60,000 nt of DNA from Liolophura sinensis (taxonomy: Eukaryota; Mollusca; Polyplacophora; Chitonida; Chitonidae). The stretch covers positions 26,487,704 through 26,547,703 of the forward strand of contig NC_088304.1 in assembly GCF_032854445.1 (NCBI RefSeq), written 5' to 3'. Under the pieces are notes generated by a model that saw nothing but the letters and a program-made list of their open reading frames with translations, searched no databases and was not told the origin of the DNA. Position 1 is the first letter of the stretch. Every line of letters begins with the position of its first letter. Of this stretch, positions 45,091-57,992 are shown in pieces. The position numbers were made by a program, and so were the translations under genes.

Positions 45091-45958
45091 TGCAATTGCT
45101 GTTCGATGTGTGTAGATGGCAGAACACTCAGATAATGGGCAGCAACTTAGCTCTGTTTTATGTGCACTAGATAGCAAGTTATTTCTGGGCTGTACAGTAG
45201 ATGTGCAATGTATGAAACACTTATGTGAATGCTTTCAATATAAACACAGATGAACCCCTGTACAGGAGTAGCATGGCTAACTTAGCACATGTACATTTCT
45301 AACTTGGAAAAAGGACTGTACAAGATCATACATAAATCATGGTTAAATTTGGAATCTGCAAGCCCAGAGATGGATTTGAACAAGTGATTTTACTGGCTTA
45401 ACTCCCCTTAAGGGACTTGCCTATCCTTCTCTAGCTATCAACATTTGTAAAACATCTTACAACAACCTTGTCAGTGTGAGTCCTTAATTACTCACTGCAG
45501 CTACAGTAGGGCCATAATGTGGAACTTACATATCACATGCAAGTAAGTGACAGGCAAATCAATGCTAACAGAATTAGTTCTTCCTGAAGAACTGTGCAAA
45601 AGTTGTAAATCAAATCATGGTACGATGAGCAGTGCCAAAACAAATTTTCATAAATAAGGTTTAATAGGTGAACTCGCATGTAACATCATCATCCTACACA
45701 CTTGTACGTGTGTAACTGTACAAAAACACATTAGTATTTTTACACGTGAAATCATTGATCAATTTTCCCCCAAAATCATCTATGCTCTAGTCAGAAGACG
45801 AAGATGAAATTCTGCCTTCTATAATACAATATTATGTCTGAGCAGACAAATAAATAGGTATTTGTATGATAACCTGCAGGGAATGAGTCCAAATGTGTAC
45901 ATGTATGATACAATCTTGCAACATCCATGACATTTCGTTTCACCAGAGGTTAAGTTAC

Positions 45959-46010
45959 CTGGTGTCTTCTTTGGAATCGATGACAAAAATGCATTCATCA
46001 TAAGAATCAT
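45959..46010 (-). CDS. Candidate alternative paxillin 5' exon (weak)
   Basis: ATG at 46010 opens MILMMNAFLSSIPKKTP and reaches CACCAG|GTAACT in phase 1, the phase the LD1 exon needs. Sequence is unconserved as far as I can tell. By chance one donor in three fits, so this is only a candidate. Confidence 0.12.
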
Positions 46011-46567
46011 AGACAGTCCGATCAGTATCGTAACAACATCACAATACAGCAGTCATACTGATCATCGATTCTCTCACAAGTAACGGCACATGTACGCTTA
46101 AGCTGTAGCAGCTGGAACATGCCATAATTAGCACAGTTTTGTACGGTGGAATGTGTTTACCATTCATTCACGTTTCACAACAGTACACTGTGCCTGTACA
46201 TTGCCACTCAACCCAAGACTGAGTTTGTAGTACACTGCACGTACATCTAATGTGGCCACACAGGCCTGATCTGCTGGAACATTTATGTACGTCCAATCCT
46301 TACAAACATGAATATATACAACGTAAATGATGATCGTAAATCCACAATCACGCCAAGTTAATCAGCACAGCCAACAATCCTGATGTGTACATGCACAAAA
46401 TGTACATGTATCTGTCTCTGCACAATGCATGCTGTTCTGGCCCATCGATCCACAGGACTGATCTACCATTATGTTACAGCACTGACAATGCCGCTGATCT
46501 ACAGCAATGTGTAAACATGTACAGTACAGTGTATGTCCATGTAAACAGGAAACCTACCAACGTTTGG

Positions 46568-46832
46568 GGGGTGCCAGTATCTAGTGTGCCAGTAGCTAGT
46601 GTGCCAGTAGCTAGCTATGTGCCAGCGGCTAGTGTGCCAGTAGCTAGCTAGTGCGCCAGTAGCTAGCTGTGTGCCAGTAGCTAGTGCGCCAGTAGCTAGC
46701 TATGTGCCAGCGGCTAGTGTGCCAGTAGCTAGCTGTGTACCAGTAGCTAGTGTGCCAGTACCTAGTGCACCAGTAGCTAGCTATGTGCCAGCGGCTAGTG
46801 TGCCAGTAGCTAGCTAGTGTACCAGTAGCTGG
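46568..46832 (+). repeat. gccagtagctagtgt tandem repeat
   Basis: Irregular 13-19 bp units of gtgccagtagctagtgtgcc type, some with gccagcggcta. Confidence 0.9.
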
Positions 46833-47304
46833 CGTGCCATCGTGAAAGCTGCACTCACACTCCATCCCCATCTACACATGCACACGTGTATGAAGCCACT
46901 ACATGTTTAAATGTACATGTATACACCTACATGTACATGTACAAACATATTTTGAAACAAAATCTACATACATACCTCTCCAGAAAACCAGAGTTCTACA
47001 TTTACTTGGACTTCCTGGTTTCAGCACTTCCAACTTGGGAGAAAAAAGGAAATCTGGACACTCTAATCAAAAATAGGCTTAAAATGGGCTGTTTGGTCAC
47101 ACTTCTGGCTAGAGGGTTATATTCTTATTCAAAGGACAGTGTATTGTACTGATGGGATGAGTTTCTTAGGGATGGAACCTATAGCCAAATCTCTACACAG
47201 CACCAGGAGTTAATCACTGCAGCATGTATTACTGCATGCACATGTATGCATGTACATGGTGTTTATGTACAAAACAGGCAGTACCACATTTACATTCCTC
47301 AGCC

Positions 47305-47496
47305 TATTTATACATGAAAGAGCAACTATCAGCGCAATTTATGCAGACTTCTTAGTTGATTTTGGAGACAAAACCACATCAGTTGGATTGGCCAATTCCT
47401 GGGCTTCACAACAAGTATAATTTCTCATCAGTCTACATAGAATAATGCTTTTAAAAATAAACACCTTGCAAACATGTGAAAAGGTTGAAGAGTTAC
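47305..47496. mobile_element. MITE family A, copy 4
   Basis: Same orientation as the 6.3 kb copy: tgattttggagacaaaacca, ttggattggccaattcctgg and gcaaacatgtgaaaaggttg. The left end is degraded (cctatttatacatgaaagag). Confidence 0.7.
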
Positions 47497-48127
47497 ATTA
47501 GCTCAGGATCACACATCAGCTATTATGTACATGTATATATGTTATTATTGCCTACCTGTTCCAGTGTGAAGGTACAACACCGACCACAGCAATACAGGGT
47601 ATTATCTCAAAGGTTTTGAGACTTTCTACTGAAGCCAACTACAGGGCTTGTACCTGTGCTTTCAGGAATACCCGGGTTAATCCTGTGCAGTGGTTCACAA
47701 GTTAACCTTTCCCAGGCTCTTTGCTTCTATCCTGAGTAAGCAGTGTGGGATGAGCACTGGTAGCCCACTACAACCAGCTATAACACCTATAGGGCAACGC
47801 ACACACATGTACACAGTAGATACCCTGACTGGAAGACAGACAGGCAGCTAGCTACATGTGGACTGCCAGCCAGAACATCAGTGAAGTTTTGACAGGGGCT
47901 GATGATGGTGAATCATGGAGATTTGGTCAGCCCACTTCAGCTATTCTAACCACTAGTTATCAAGCAGATGTCTGGGCTACCACATCTTCCTGGCTGCACT
48001 AATGTGTGTGTTGATCTATACATGTACTGTACCTTCATGCCCTATCTTCAACTTCATCCACTGTATCTTCAAGTTCAGCCAAGCCAGAGATGCATGTACT
48101 TGTACAGACTGCTAATTATATCAGACA

Positions 48128-48525
48128 TTAGAATATACTCACATAATGTACATTACAGGAAGAATATACACATATGATACTACATTACAGGAAGAATATA
48201 CACATATAATGTACATTACAAGAGGAACATACACAGGTAATGTACATGTACATTATGGGAAGAACATACAGTGTACACATATAATGCACATTACAGGAAT
48301 AACATACACATATTATGTACATTACAGGAAGAACATACACATATGGTACTACATTACTTGAAGAATATACATACATGTATATATAATGTACATAACGAGA
48401 GGAACATACACAGGTAATGTACATTATGGGAAGAACATACACACATAATGTACATTACAGGAAGAATATACACATATAATGTACATTACAAGAAGAACAT
48501 ACACACATAATGTACATTATGGGAA
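48128..48525. repeat. ~30-bp minisatellite, about 13 copies
   Basis: The unit is taatgtacattacaggaaga + acatacacata. A poly-T run (~48705-48720) lies just beyond. Confidence 0.92.
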
Positions 48526-51226
48526 AGGCAACTTAGCTCAGTCCTGCAGGGACAAAGAATTTCCCATACATGCAAGATGTAATGTACATGTGGTGGGATA
48601 CACACAAAAATCTGGCTTCGCTTACATGTAGGAGGGGATGTCATGAGAGCAAAACGTGAGGGGGAGGGTGATATTAGACTGCAGGGCTTGCACGTGTTCC
48701 AAATTTTTTTTTTTTTTTTTGAACTGCAGTGTGAAGATTCAATAGCCCTAAGCTGGCAACTGAATTCCTCTGGAACAGCCTGAATGACTTGGTGTACACA
48801 GGTGTACACACAAAATCATACTACATCACGTATGCACAAAGTTTTAAACATAAAATTTGTTAGCATAACATTTACCAAATACCCCTTCCACTAAACACAT
48901 ATGAGCTTTTAATATCATGGGGGGGAAATTACTACCAAAACAAATTACTAGAAACACATCATGATAATTTAAACCTGGAAATAATTTTGCCACCGAACAT
49001 AATGGCAAATGTTTCAGCATCATTTCCACTATTAAAATGATAACATGCTATTTACATGGCAGTTTGCCAGCCCCCCCTCACCCCACCCCTGCATACAATG
49101 TCAAAATACATGTACTATTACACAGAGGACACTATCCCTGCTGCTGATTTCCAGAATAACACAAGCTACAAATTTCTTCATGTACAGTTACAACACTAGG
49201 TAAAACACCTGTAACACATCAAAGTCCACCAGTCTGTATAATCAGCTCAATATACACAGGTGTGGGCATATATGCCTGATTCTCAAACAGTCACTGCAAG
49301 GGAGGCAAAAATTCCATACATATGACCTCAGCCAAACCTGTTTCAAATAAACACTTTGCCCCTTTCGTAGGGAATCATCTAAATTTAGTGGTGTGGACAT
49401 GGAGGTGTAGAGGGACTGTGATAGAGAGAGAATGCCACGGCCTTGTGCAGTCTGACTCTCACCAGTTGTGTTCTCCTGAGCAAAGATCCCTTGTGTTTAT
49501 TAGTCAGCTGTTCACAGCTAAGTGCTGCCCCAGAACAAGTACTTTATGAGATTTCATACACCTCATAGTGAAACGTTTAATGAATAAATAATTTACCACT
49601 ATTTCAATGCATATTCACATTCATACAAACACTAGCCCAATTACAACGCCATTTCTAATGTCAAAATCATTGATAAGCGACTGATCTATGAGTTAAATGC
49701 ATTTGTGCAATAATATGTTTGAAAATATTTATATTTAACATGAACACTGGCCCACTACCCCCAAAAAACAACTTTCTGATCAGTTTTTAAGGGTATTTTC
49801 TGCTGGCAATATGGGGAAACCATATCATTTTTTCAAGTCTTCATTTTTGGATATTTCCAGACTGCATGAGCGATGTAACACTGTGCTTTGGCGGCTAAAG
49901 TCAAACTCCTATAATCTACATAAATGTTGAAGGATAATTTTCATATAATACAGCCATGTGGACAGTACATGATGAAAAGTGGGCTTCAGAACTGGATAAA
50001 AGATACACGAAACGTGCTGTACGTGCACTGACTCTCAAAACACCTCCGCAAAATTAACCGAAGGAAAGTACACGCACTTCACATCAAAAACCACTTCCAC
50101 ACGTCCACACTGGTGTCACAATTTATACATACTCATGCGCCATTAACCAACAATTAGCCTGCACGTCATTTACACTAATGTCAACTTCCACCACAAATGT
50201 CAAAATTAAAGACTGCAGCCCATACACTCAATCTACATACATGTACGCAAGTATATATGTCCTACCACTTTAAGGTCTGCATCACATTAAACGTCTGTAG
50301 ATCTCAAAATTGTAAGCATAGCCTGTGTATTTTAGGAGAACACAAATGATGTGGGTAAATGTACATGTAATCAATGCTGCTTTCCCTAATTTAAAGGTAT
50401 TAATGCATGTTACAGGATCACACAAAAAGAAAATACTTCTGTCATTTGCACTTCTGCCCGAGATTTCATCGTAAGAAAACACATCTATGACATCAGCCAT
50501 TGCTCATGGATGACGCTGCACTGTCAAATACCATATCCCACTCACTTGGTTTGTTCTCTGTACATGTGCGTAGGGGCTCCCAGCCAGCAGGGGGTAGGGG
50601 GGCAGAAAAGGGTCGGTAATGGGTCGTTTCCCACCACCCTACATGTACTTCTGCTTTTTGGGACAGCTGCGAGGACAACACTATTGGTTGTGATGTTGCT
50701 TTTTTTCTATGAATGAATTTTCAAACTACATGATGCTTTATCTTGTTTTATATATATTGATGTATTTTTTGATTGGACTCTGAAGTACGTTTCCAATATG
50801 TTGTTTTCTCTGTGAAGGCTTTGATGAAGAACAGTTTCAAAGTAAAGTGGCCATATGTACCTTCGATAAATACGGGTATTATTAATATTATTATTATATC
50901 ACTGCAGTCAAACTTACATTTAAACCTAGGTATCAGAAAAGACATTCCTAGGATCAACCATAATGATCACACATCCCCGGTCAATAACCAATATACCTAC
51001 ATGTACCTTATTCAATGTGGAATGTTTGTAAAACCTGTTAAATGGCATTATACATGTAAATCATACGTGTAAAGGCAAGTCTTTTTCGACCATGAAGTCA
51101 GTTCAGTTCCATTGTTTGCTACATGTCATTGCAAATACTCAGTCTTGTTTCTCTCAGAACTCTTAAAGCTTCTCCACAACATAATAGTGTATGATCAAAC
51201 TATTGCACATACATGTGGAGTCCCAG

Positions 51227-51370
51227 GGCCATATCTAGATTACAAATGAAAGTTCTGATCCTAGACTTTAAAAGTGACATTGTGACCATGCATGGAAAAA
51301 TGCTATGAAATGACAACTCAAATGATGCTTTCTGAGAAATTTCTGAAGTCTGTGAATCAAAAATTTTTGT
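51227..51370. mobile_element. MITE family C, second copy (one end lost)
   Basis: It opens ggccatatctagattacaaa and follows the 18.5 kb copy through aagttctgatcctagacttt and agtgacattgtgaccatgca. No matching right inverted end was found. Confidence 0.6.
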
Positions 51371-52009
51371 TAGTGGTTAACCACCATATGTTGTTTCAAT
51401 TTACGTACAAAGTTTAATACAGCATGATCAGCCTAGGAGCCCAAATGTTTTCCAGAACTAGAATGGCTTTACTATATGGCCTTGAGTACAAAATTGTGGT
51501 CAAGCAACAACTGAAATAAACCATTTTGTACACGTACATGTATGTATACATATCTTAAAACCTGAGGATTTTTGTCTGAGGTACATGTACTGTATCTCAA
51601 CTTCCTGATGAAAACCTTATATAGTGTACCTGTATAACACATGTAAGTATATAGCTTGAAGTGATCTAATATTCCAATTTTCCAGCTGGCATGCTTTCCT
51701 GGCCTGGTGTTATGAAGCAGAACCCTCCACACAGTTTACCTCTCAAATTAACCAGATGAGAAAGGTACACAGCTTGAGGCCACTTTGGCTGGCTGTCAGC
51801 TATTCTAGTTTGGACACTTCTATTCTCAGCTCCATACAGGTCTGTATTTTAAGCATTTCAAGACACTTTCGGTAACTGGCCTAGTATTTTATCTGTAATG
51901 CGATAGGCTGTGCAGCTTTTCTGCAACACACATGTACATGTATCTGACAATCTCTGATAGTCTGATAGAGGATGAGAGGGTAATGTGGTGCCCTGGGAGG
52001 AGGGGGGCT

Positions 52010-52500
52010 GGATGGGAGTTGTATTCTGGCAGGAGTGGGAACATTTGGGCTAGATGGGGGTTGTATTCTGGCAGGAGTGGGAACATTTGGGCTTGATGGG
52101 ATTTTTTGTTCTGGCAAGCATGGGAAAATTTGGGCTGGGTAGGGGTTCTTTTCCAGTGGAAGTGGGAACGTTTGGGCAGGATGAGGGCTGTTTTCTGGTG
52201 GGAGTGAGAAGATTTGGACAGGATGGGAGTTGTTTTCTGGTAGAAGTGAGAAGATTTGGACAGGATGGGGGCTGTTTTCTGGTAGTAGTGAGAAGATTTG
52301 GACAGGATGGGGGTTGTTTGGTTGGAAGTGGGAAGATTTGGACAGGATGGGGGCTGTTTTCTGGAAGAAGTGAGAAGATTTGGCCAGGATGGAGGCTGTT
52401 GTCTGTTAGAAGTGAGAAGATTTGGACAGGATGGTGGCTTTTTTCTGGTGGAAGTAAGACGATATGGGCTGGATTAGGGTTGTTTTCTGGTGGAAGTTCT
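52010..52500 (+). repeat. ~42-bp G-rich minisatellite, about 11 copies
   Basis: The unit is ggatgggggctgttttctgg + tagaagtgagaagatttggaca. The strand is strongly G/T biased. The 171-codon ORF across it is a by-product. Confidence 0.92.
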
Positions 52501-53780
52501 GAGGTATCAAGAATACTTATTGAGGGCCACAGTTGGTCAAAACCTTACACTAATACACAAACACAGTAAACACACCTTTGTGTTGGATTGTTGAATTTGG
52601 TTGTTATCGCTGCGGTCAAATGGCCATGATGGCTCCAAGGGTCAAAGAGCATGGCAGACATCTTTACAGAGTGAGTCCTAAGACTGATATAGAGATATTT
52701 TGCGTATGATAAAATGATAAAATGTTCATACTTTTGTTTTATTTCCATGACATGAAGGTCACATTGGCCAAGTGGAAAGCTGTATGGCCAAGTTAAAAGT
52801 TGCATTGGCCTAGTTGAAAGTCACATTGGCCTAGATGAAAGTCACATTGGCCTAGTTGAAATTAAACCAAGTTCCAAGTGCAGCCATGGAGAATCATACA
52901 CATCTGGATTCCACATTGTTACAAATAAGGACGACAAATGACACCCACCATTGGCAACAAAATGGCAAGAGAGTTATTTAGGTGTCTAAAGACCAAAACC
53001 TTTACATCGTAACGAAAGCTGGTCCATGGTAATGTATTTTAAGCGGTTTGCAGGCAAGGATATACCATTACTGCAAAACTTAAGGCAACACTCTGGTGGT
53101 AATCGATTGATGAAACTGATATTAATCAAGTTTTTTCATAACAATCCTCCTTTGTACTGATAAGCATTAAATTTAAACAGTGACAATACGAAACCATTTG
53201 ATTCATAACATGCATGTACATGTATAGTATGTGCCATGCAAATGTTTGTAACATCCTTAAAAACAGCCAGCAATACTGGGAATATTGTTTTTCATTCAAA
53301 AATTCTGTTCCTTGTACACATGAATACAACATACATGTAAAATTCAATCTCATCAGGGGCAAAAAACATGCCCCTTAATACCAAAGTTTTAGGTGTACAT
53401 GATTCTTCACGAAGAAATGGGCACGTGCATGTATGTATGGCTTTAGCCAACAAGTGCATTAGAGCTATTTATACAAGAAGCAATGCCTTACACAACAACT
53501 GTATATACCTGTAGACACCTGACAATGAAAGAAAACAGCCCTGAGGCGGGTCACAGACTGTAAATGTCAGCCCGTAACAATGAAACGTTCTCAGCCCTGC
53601 TGACTTTCCGCACCAACATGCATTCTTGTGAGACACCTTTGCTAGAGAAGCAGATAATTAACTCTATAGACAGCCAGGTGAATTACTTTGTGCATGCAAC
53701 ACAGCCAAATCTAAGTGCACATGCACACCTACAGTGTATATACATGTATACCCAACTACATGTTACTGTACATGTTCCAG

Positions 53781-53968
53781 GTCATGCTGGCTTCCTCTCC
53801 AGCCATACATGAGAAGAATCTGCAGCAACCTGTGGATGGTCGTCAGTTCAACACGCCCCCCCCCCCCCACCATCTTCTGACCAATTTCCTGTCACCATAT
53901 CGCTGACCATCCTCATATAACTTAAATATTCTTGGGTACGGTATAAAATACCAATCAAATAATAAATA
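53781..53968 (+). mobile_element. 5'-truncated, diverged SINE
   Basis: It runs from gtcatgctggcttcctctcc to ccaatcaaataataaat, with a C run (~53858-53870) in place of the usual gtttcccccgggct. Confidence 0.75.
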
Positions 53969-54311
53969 TTGTACATGTACAGTACATTGTACATGTTGGT
54001 TACTGTAACCAGAAACAGCACTGGCAAAGTTTGTACCATGTCCACTTCATAATTCTGTACACTGTACTGATGTTGAAGGGTACAGTTAAACACTTTTCAA
54101 ACACTTTTCAAGGAGCAATTCTGTCAACTTTGCATGTATCAGCCGTAAGTTTTTCTCCGCAAACTCGCACAATGTCATTGTGTTTTCATCTACACAAACA
54201 GGTACGTTATCAATTTGTGAGCTAATATAGTTACTGTAAGCTGACACATAACCCTGAAGTCTCTTGTTGTCAGCAGTTCAAAATCAGAACAGTTAGGGCA
54301 TTATAAGGTTA

Positions 54312-54492
54312 AGTCCAGCTCATGCTGGCTTCCTCTCTGGCCGTAAGTGGGAAGGCCTGCTAGCAACCTGCGGATGGTCGTGGGTTTCCCCCCGGGCTCT
54401 ACCCGGTTTCCTCCCACCATAATGCTGGCCGCCGTTGTACAAGTGAAATATTCTTGAGTACTGCGTAAAACACCCATCAAATAAATAAAAAA
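54312..54492 (+). mobile_element. 5'-truncated SINE with 12-bp TSD
   Basis: It starts inside the B-box-like region (agtccagctcatgctggctt) and runs to the AATAAATAAA tail. The duplication attata(a/g)ggtta lies at 54300-54311 and 54493-54504. Confidence 0.87.
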
Positions 54493-55195
54493 ATTATAGG
54501 GTTAGTTGGCTACACATGACATGGCACATGACCTCATGACATGACCACATGACAGTTGCATAGACATGTCTGAAGTTCCCCTAAGCATCCCACTGAACTG
54601 TTTTCTCTTCACATGAGAAATACAAATGTACATGTAAGCAAGAATGAAACTCTGCTCAAAAAAGAAGCATAAATTTGGACACGCTCTTTCACATTTATGG
54701 CCTAAACCCACAAGGTCAGATTTGTATATGTATGAGGTAAAGGAAACCCTTATGTTCAGAGACTAAGACATGTACTGTACCTGACAATTAAAGTCCAGAC
54801 TGGACAGGCATCAATGTCTTGCCAAAGATCACAATACGTGCCTCACCTTTATTCTTTGCCATGTTCAGGGCATGTATATATGAGGTTTAATATGAAAGAA
54901 TTTATAAACATTTAACACATTTTACTGGAAACAGCCTTAAAACTATCAAATGGCCAGTGTTCATCCACTCCAGCAGTTAGATTAAACAAATGACACGAAT
55001 GACTCATTAACATGTAAATATGACATAAAGAATGTTGTAGTTGCACACAACATAGATGGAGGTCCACAACATAGTCCTCTCGTAGTCCTGTTCATGAAGC
55101 ATGCAGTGTTAAGATGGATGTACTTGAACATGTACCTTAAGAGCACACATATGGCGCAGTTACATACATATATGCATTTAGACTGTCTGCCCTAC

Positions 55196-55248
55196 CTGGA
55201 CTGTACGTGGGTGGAGACTCTGTAGCATATCCCTGGGGTGGGTATAGC
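55196..55248 (-). CDS. Candidate paxillin upstream exon
   Basis: Bounded by acceptor-like tgactgggttaag and donor GTCCAG|GTAGGG, it encodes LYPPQGYATESPPTYSP. It enters in phase 2 and leaves in phase 1, which fits the LD1 exon. The Pro/Tyr/Ser composition looks coding. The acceptor tract is weak, and conservation could not be checked. Confidence 0.3.
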
Positions 55249-55769
55249 CTTAACCCAGTCACAGAGATAAACCAGCGGAGTAGGTAAAGTAATTCCTATC
55301 TCGACACCTGTGAAGAGATCCCCTAGCAAGTACAGCAGTCCAACTTCCACGTTCACAGTGTACGGCAGGTAAACACTGAAGGCTACAGCCTCAAGACGTG
55401 TTGCCCTTACTCTAGCAGTGTTATAATTCCAAGCTGGTCACCATACCCTTATTAGGAGGCTAGGGGGGCGCCCGAGTTTGCACACGGCTCCTCAGGCAGT
55501 GGGCTTCAGTGAGTAGAGTGGGAAGTCTGGTCAGCCAGCCAGGGAGTCAGTATAGGCAGGGTGCAGTGGCCAGTCCTTAGAGCACATGTGTACATGTATG
55601 TTAACTTGGAACACAGTTATCAGATCACTGCTCTGTTAGGGTAGAAGGCCACTTGCCAGGCTCTGTACAATCTCAGTTTTACAGTGGTGATGAGGTCAGC
55701 CTGGTGTGACCCTACCCAGGAAGGAAGCCCCTGGTCCTACCCCTCTGAGAATGTATGGTTTTGTCACAT

Positions 55770-56250
55770 ATACTTGTGCATGTACATTTGTCACATGTTG
55801 TACATGTACACACTTTGTCACACACTATACATGTACACACTTCGTCACACATTGTACATGTACACACTTTGTCACACATTGTATATGTACACACTTTGTC
55901 ACACACTACACATGTACACACTTTGCCATGCATTGTATATGTACATGTACACACTTTGTCACACATTGTACATGTACACACTTTGTCACACATTGTCCAT
56001 GTACACACTTTGTCACACATTGTACATGTACACACTTTGTCACACACTATAGATGTACACACTTTGTCACACTATAGATGTACACACTTTGTCACACTAT
56101 AGATGTACACACTTTGTCACACATTGTATATGTACACACTTTGTCACACATTGTACATGTACACACTTTGTCACACATTGTATATGTACACACTTTGTCA
56201 CACATTGTACATGTACACACTTTGTCACGCATTGTACATGTGCATCTGAT
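55770..56250. repeat. 27-bp minisatellite, about 17 copies
   Basis: The unit is acactttgtcacacattgta + catgtac, with some shorter units (~56046-56112). Long ORFs on both strands are by-products. Confidence 0.95.
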
Positions 56251-56892
56251 TCTGTGCAGCTTTTGTTCACAACTACACGTAATATACTGCACTTCAAGAG
56301 GGAAAATTAAAACATCTCATGGAAGTACATGTACCATTTCATTACAGTTCATGTTTTCAAAGGATTTTATTCAGAGCTAGTTGCAGAAAAGCCCTTTTTT
56401 GTCAGTTTACAGACGCATGTAACTTTCAATTAAATTTAATCAACATTTAGATTGGGTATCACACGAATGTCAGTTACAAGTACAACCTCAGGCAGTTAAA
56501 TTCTTCATGTAGATATACAGAATCATGACTAAACACTTCAAAAATAGCAATAAAAAAATTCTGTTTCGCCCAAAACTCATTGTAAATTAGATACCAGAAC
56601 AAGCACAGTACATTCTATTCTTATTTTGCTTTAAATTTTCCACATGATAAATTAATGATTTAATAACATTCAGACATTATTTATTAGGACAGGCAGCAAA
56701 CCACCTGGAACTTGCTAACAAGGGGCAAAAGTCAAATTTTATAATTAAGGGTATTAAAGGACTGGTCACAGCGGGTAACAGGCTCAAATGGGAGATAACT
56801 CAGGCTGGAATACCCCCCAAAAAGGCTCAGAAATATCCACAGCCGTGTAACTTGTCCAACTTTGACATCAGAAGTAAATTAACAACAATTAC

Positions 56893-56975
56893 CGTATTTC
56901 ACATAAAGTTTAGCATATTTCAAGTGACACATTTTGCTCGATTCCGACTTGTTCATCCAACTTATGCGGCCAGTT
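56893..56975. repeat. Repeat family D, second copy
   Basis: tatttcacataaagtttagc and caagtgacacattttgctcg match, in reverse, the 39.7 kb repeat. A third copy is at 58391-58475 (tatttcacctaaactttggc). Confidence 0.6.
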
Positions 56976-57669
56976 AACAGTCTTTATTTTTGAGAAGTCT
57001 GAATAATTTCTAATCAGAAAAACATAAGTGTTGATATTAAAAGTGTCAATTCATTTTATGGCCTTTTATGTCCTTCTTAAAGTGCATTTTTACAGGCCAA
57101 AAATAGAACAGGAGAGTTGTTAGGGCTAAGAATCTTATTCAACCAGTTTGCCACATGCTAAAGAAAAGCAGAATTCCAAAAAATAGTTGACAACCACTGA
57201 AAACCATCAATAGGCTCACTCTATGTACACCTACATTGTCAGGTTCACCTTTAAAACACTACATGTGTCATCAACACCCATACATTATCATATACACGTA
57301 TCATGCACTTTTTCCAACAGGTCGAACAAAAACAAAAAAAAAAAAGAGTACAATCAAGAGATACTACATGAATGTGCTCCATTGTTTCTGGGCAAATTAA
57401 ATTAAGTCTCATCCCAGATCCTTGTTTGATAATTAGGTAGCCACCCAACCTGACAGGCCTGAATTAAACCTGGCACTGGTTCCCTGCATAAGAAACACCA
57501 GATATCCGGGGCAGAACTCGCACAAATATACACATCATCCAGGCAGCTTGATATATAAACTAGACGCCTTCTTGGCAACATCACAAAACAGGTTTCTACG
57601 CAGCAATAATGAAAAAGTGATGTTTTTGGGGGTTTTTTTTTGGCTTTCCACTTCTCCATCCCAGCATAC

Positions 57670-57722
57670 CTTTGTACTTTTCTGTAGTAGTTCATCTTTC
57701 TGCTAAACTCATCAGCCAACAT
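57670..57722 (-). CDS. Candidate initiator exon upstream of paxillin
   Basis: ATG at 57722 opens MLADEFSRKMNYYRKVQ and ends at ACAAAG|GTATGC, a good donor in phase 2. That phase fits the candidate exon at 55196-55248, which then fits LD1, so both could form one alternative paxillin N-terminus. No transcript evidence; chance agreement is possible. Confidence 0.25.
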
Positions 57723-57992
57723 GTACTGTTATATAAAGGCACAGTATGCTGACATATAGGGAGACTGGTACCTTGCCTCAAACTGACACAAGTATATACA
57801 TATATGAAGCATATGATATTACTTCTGCTGTCACCTACACCTACAGTGTACATGTATGTGCATAGCCACATGCAGTATCTATGTACGGAAAACGTAAAGT
57901 GCTTGTACAATGTATGGAAATGGAAATGGAAATGTACATGTATCCACAGTTCATGAAGATCGAGTGACCAAGCCATCGCAAAGAAGTCTTAC

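Noticed and set aside
43998-45170. 390-codon plus and 348-codon minus ORFs
   Set aside because: By-products of a stop-free 24-bp tandem unit; several frames are open at once.
50493-50681. Minus ORF with GWWETTHYRPFSAPLPP
   Set aside because: Looks mildly protein-like, but no donor fits the paxillin phases and no family is recognised; not listed as a gene.
52054-52569. 171-codon ORF
   Set aside because: Read-through of the 42-bp G-rich minisatellite.
44141-56250. CRISPR-like appearance of direct repeats
   Set aside because: Units are contiguous with no unique spacers, and the genome is a eukaryotic nuclear one.
55684-56380. Cys/His-rich ORFs in several frames
   Set aside because: The Cys/His/Thr pattern comes from the 27-bp cacactttgtca repeat, not from zinc fingers.
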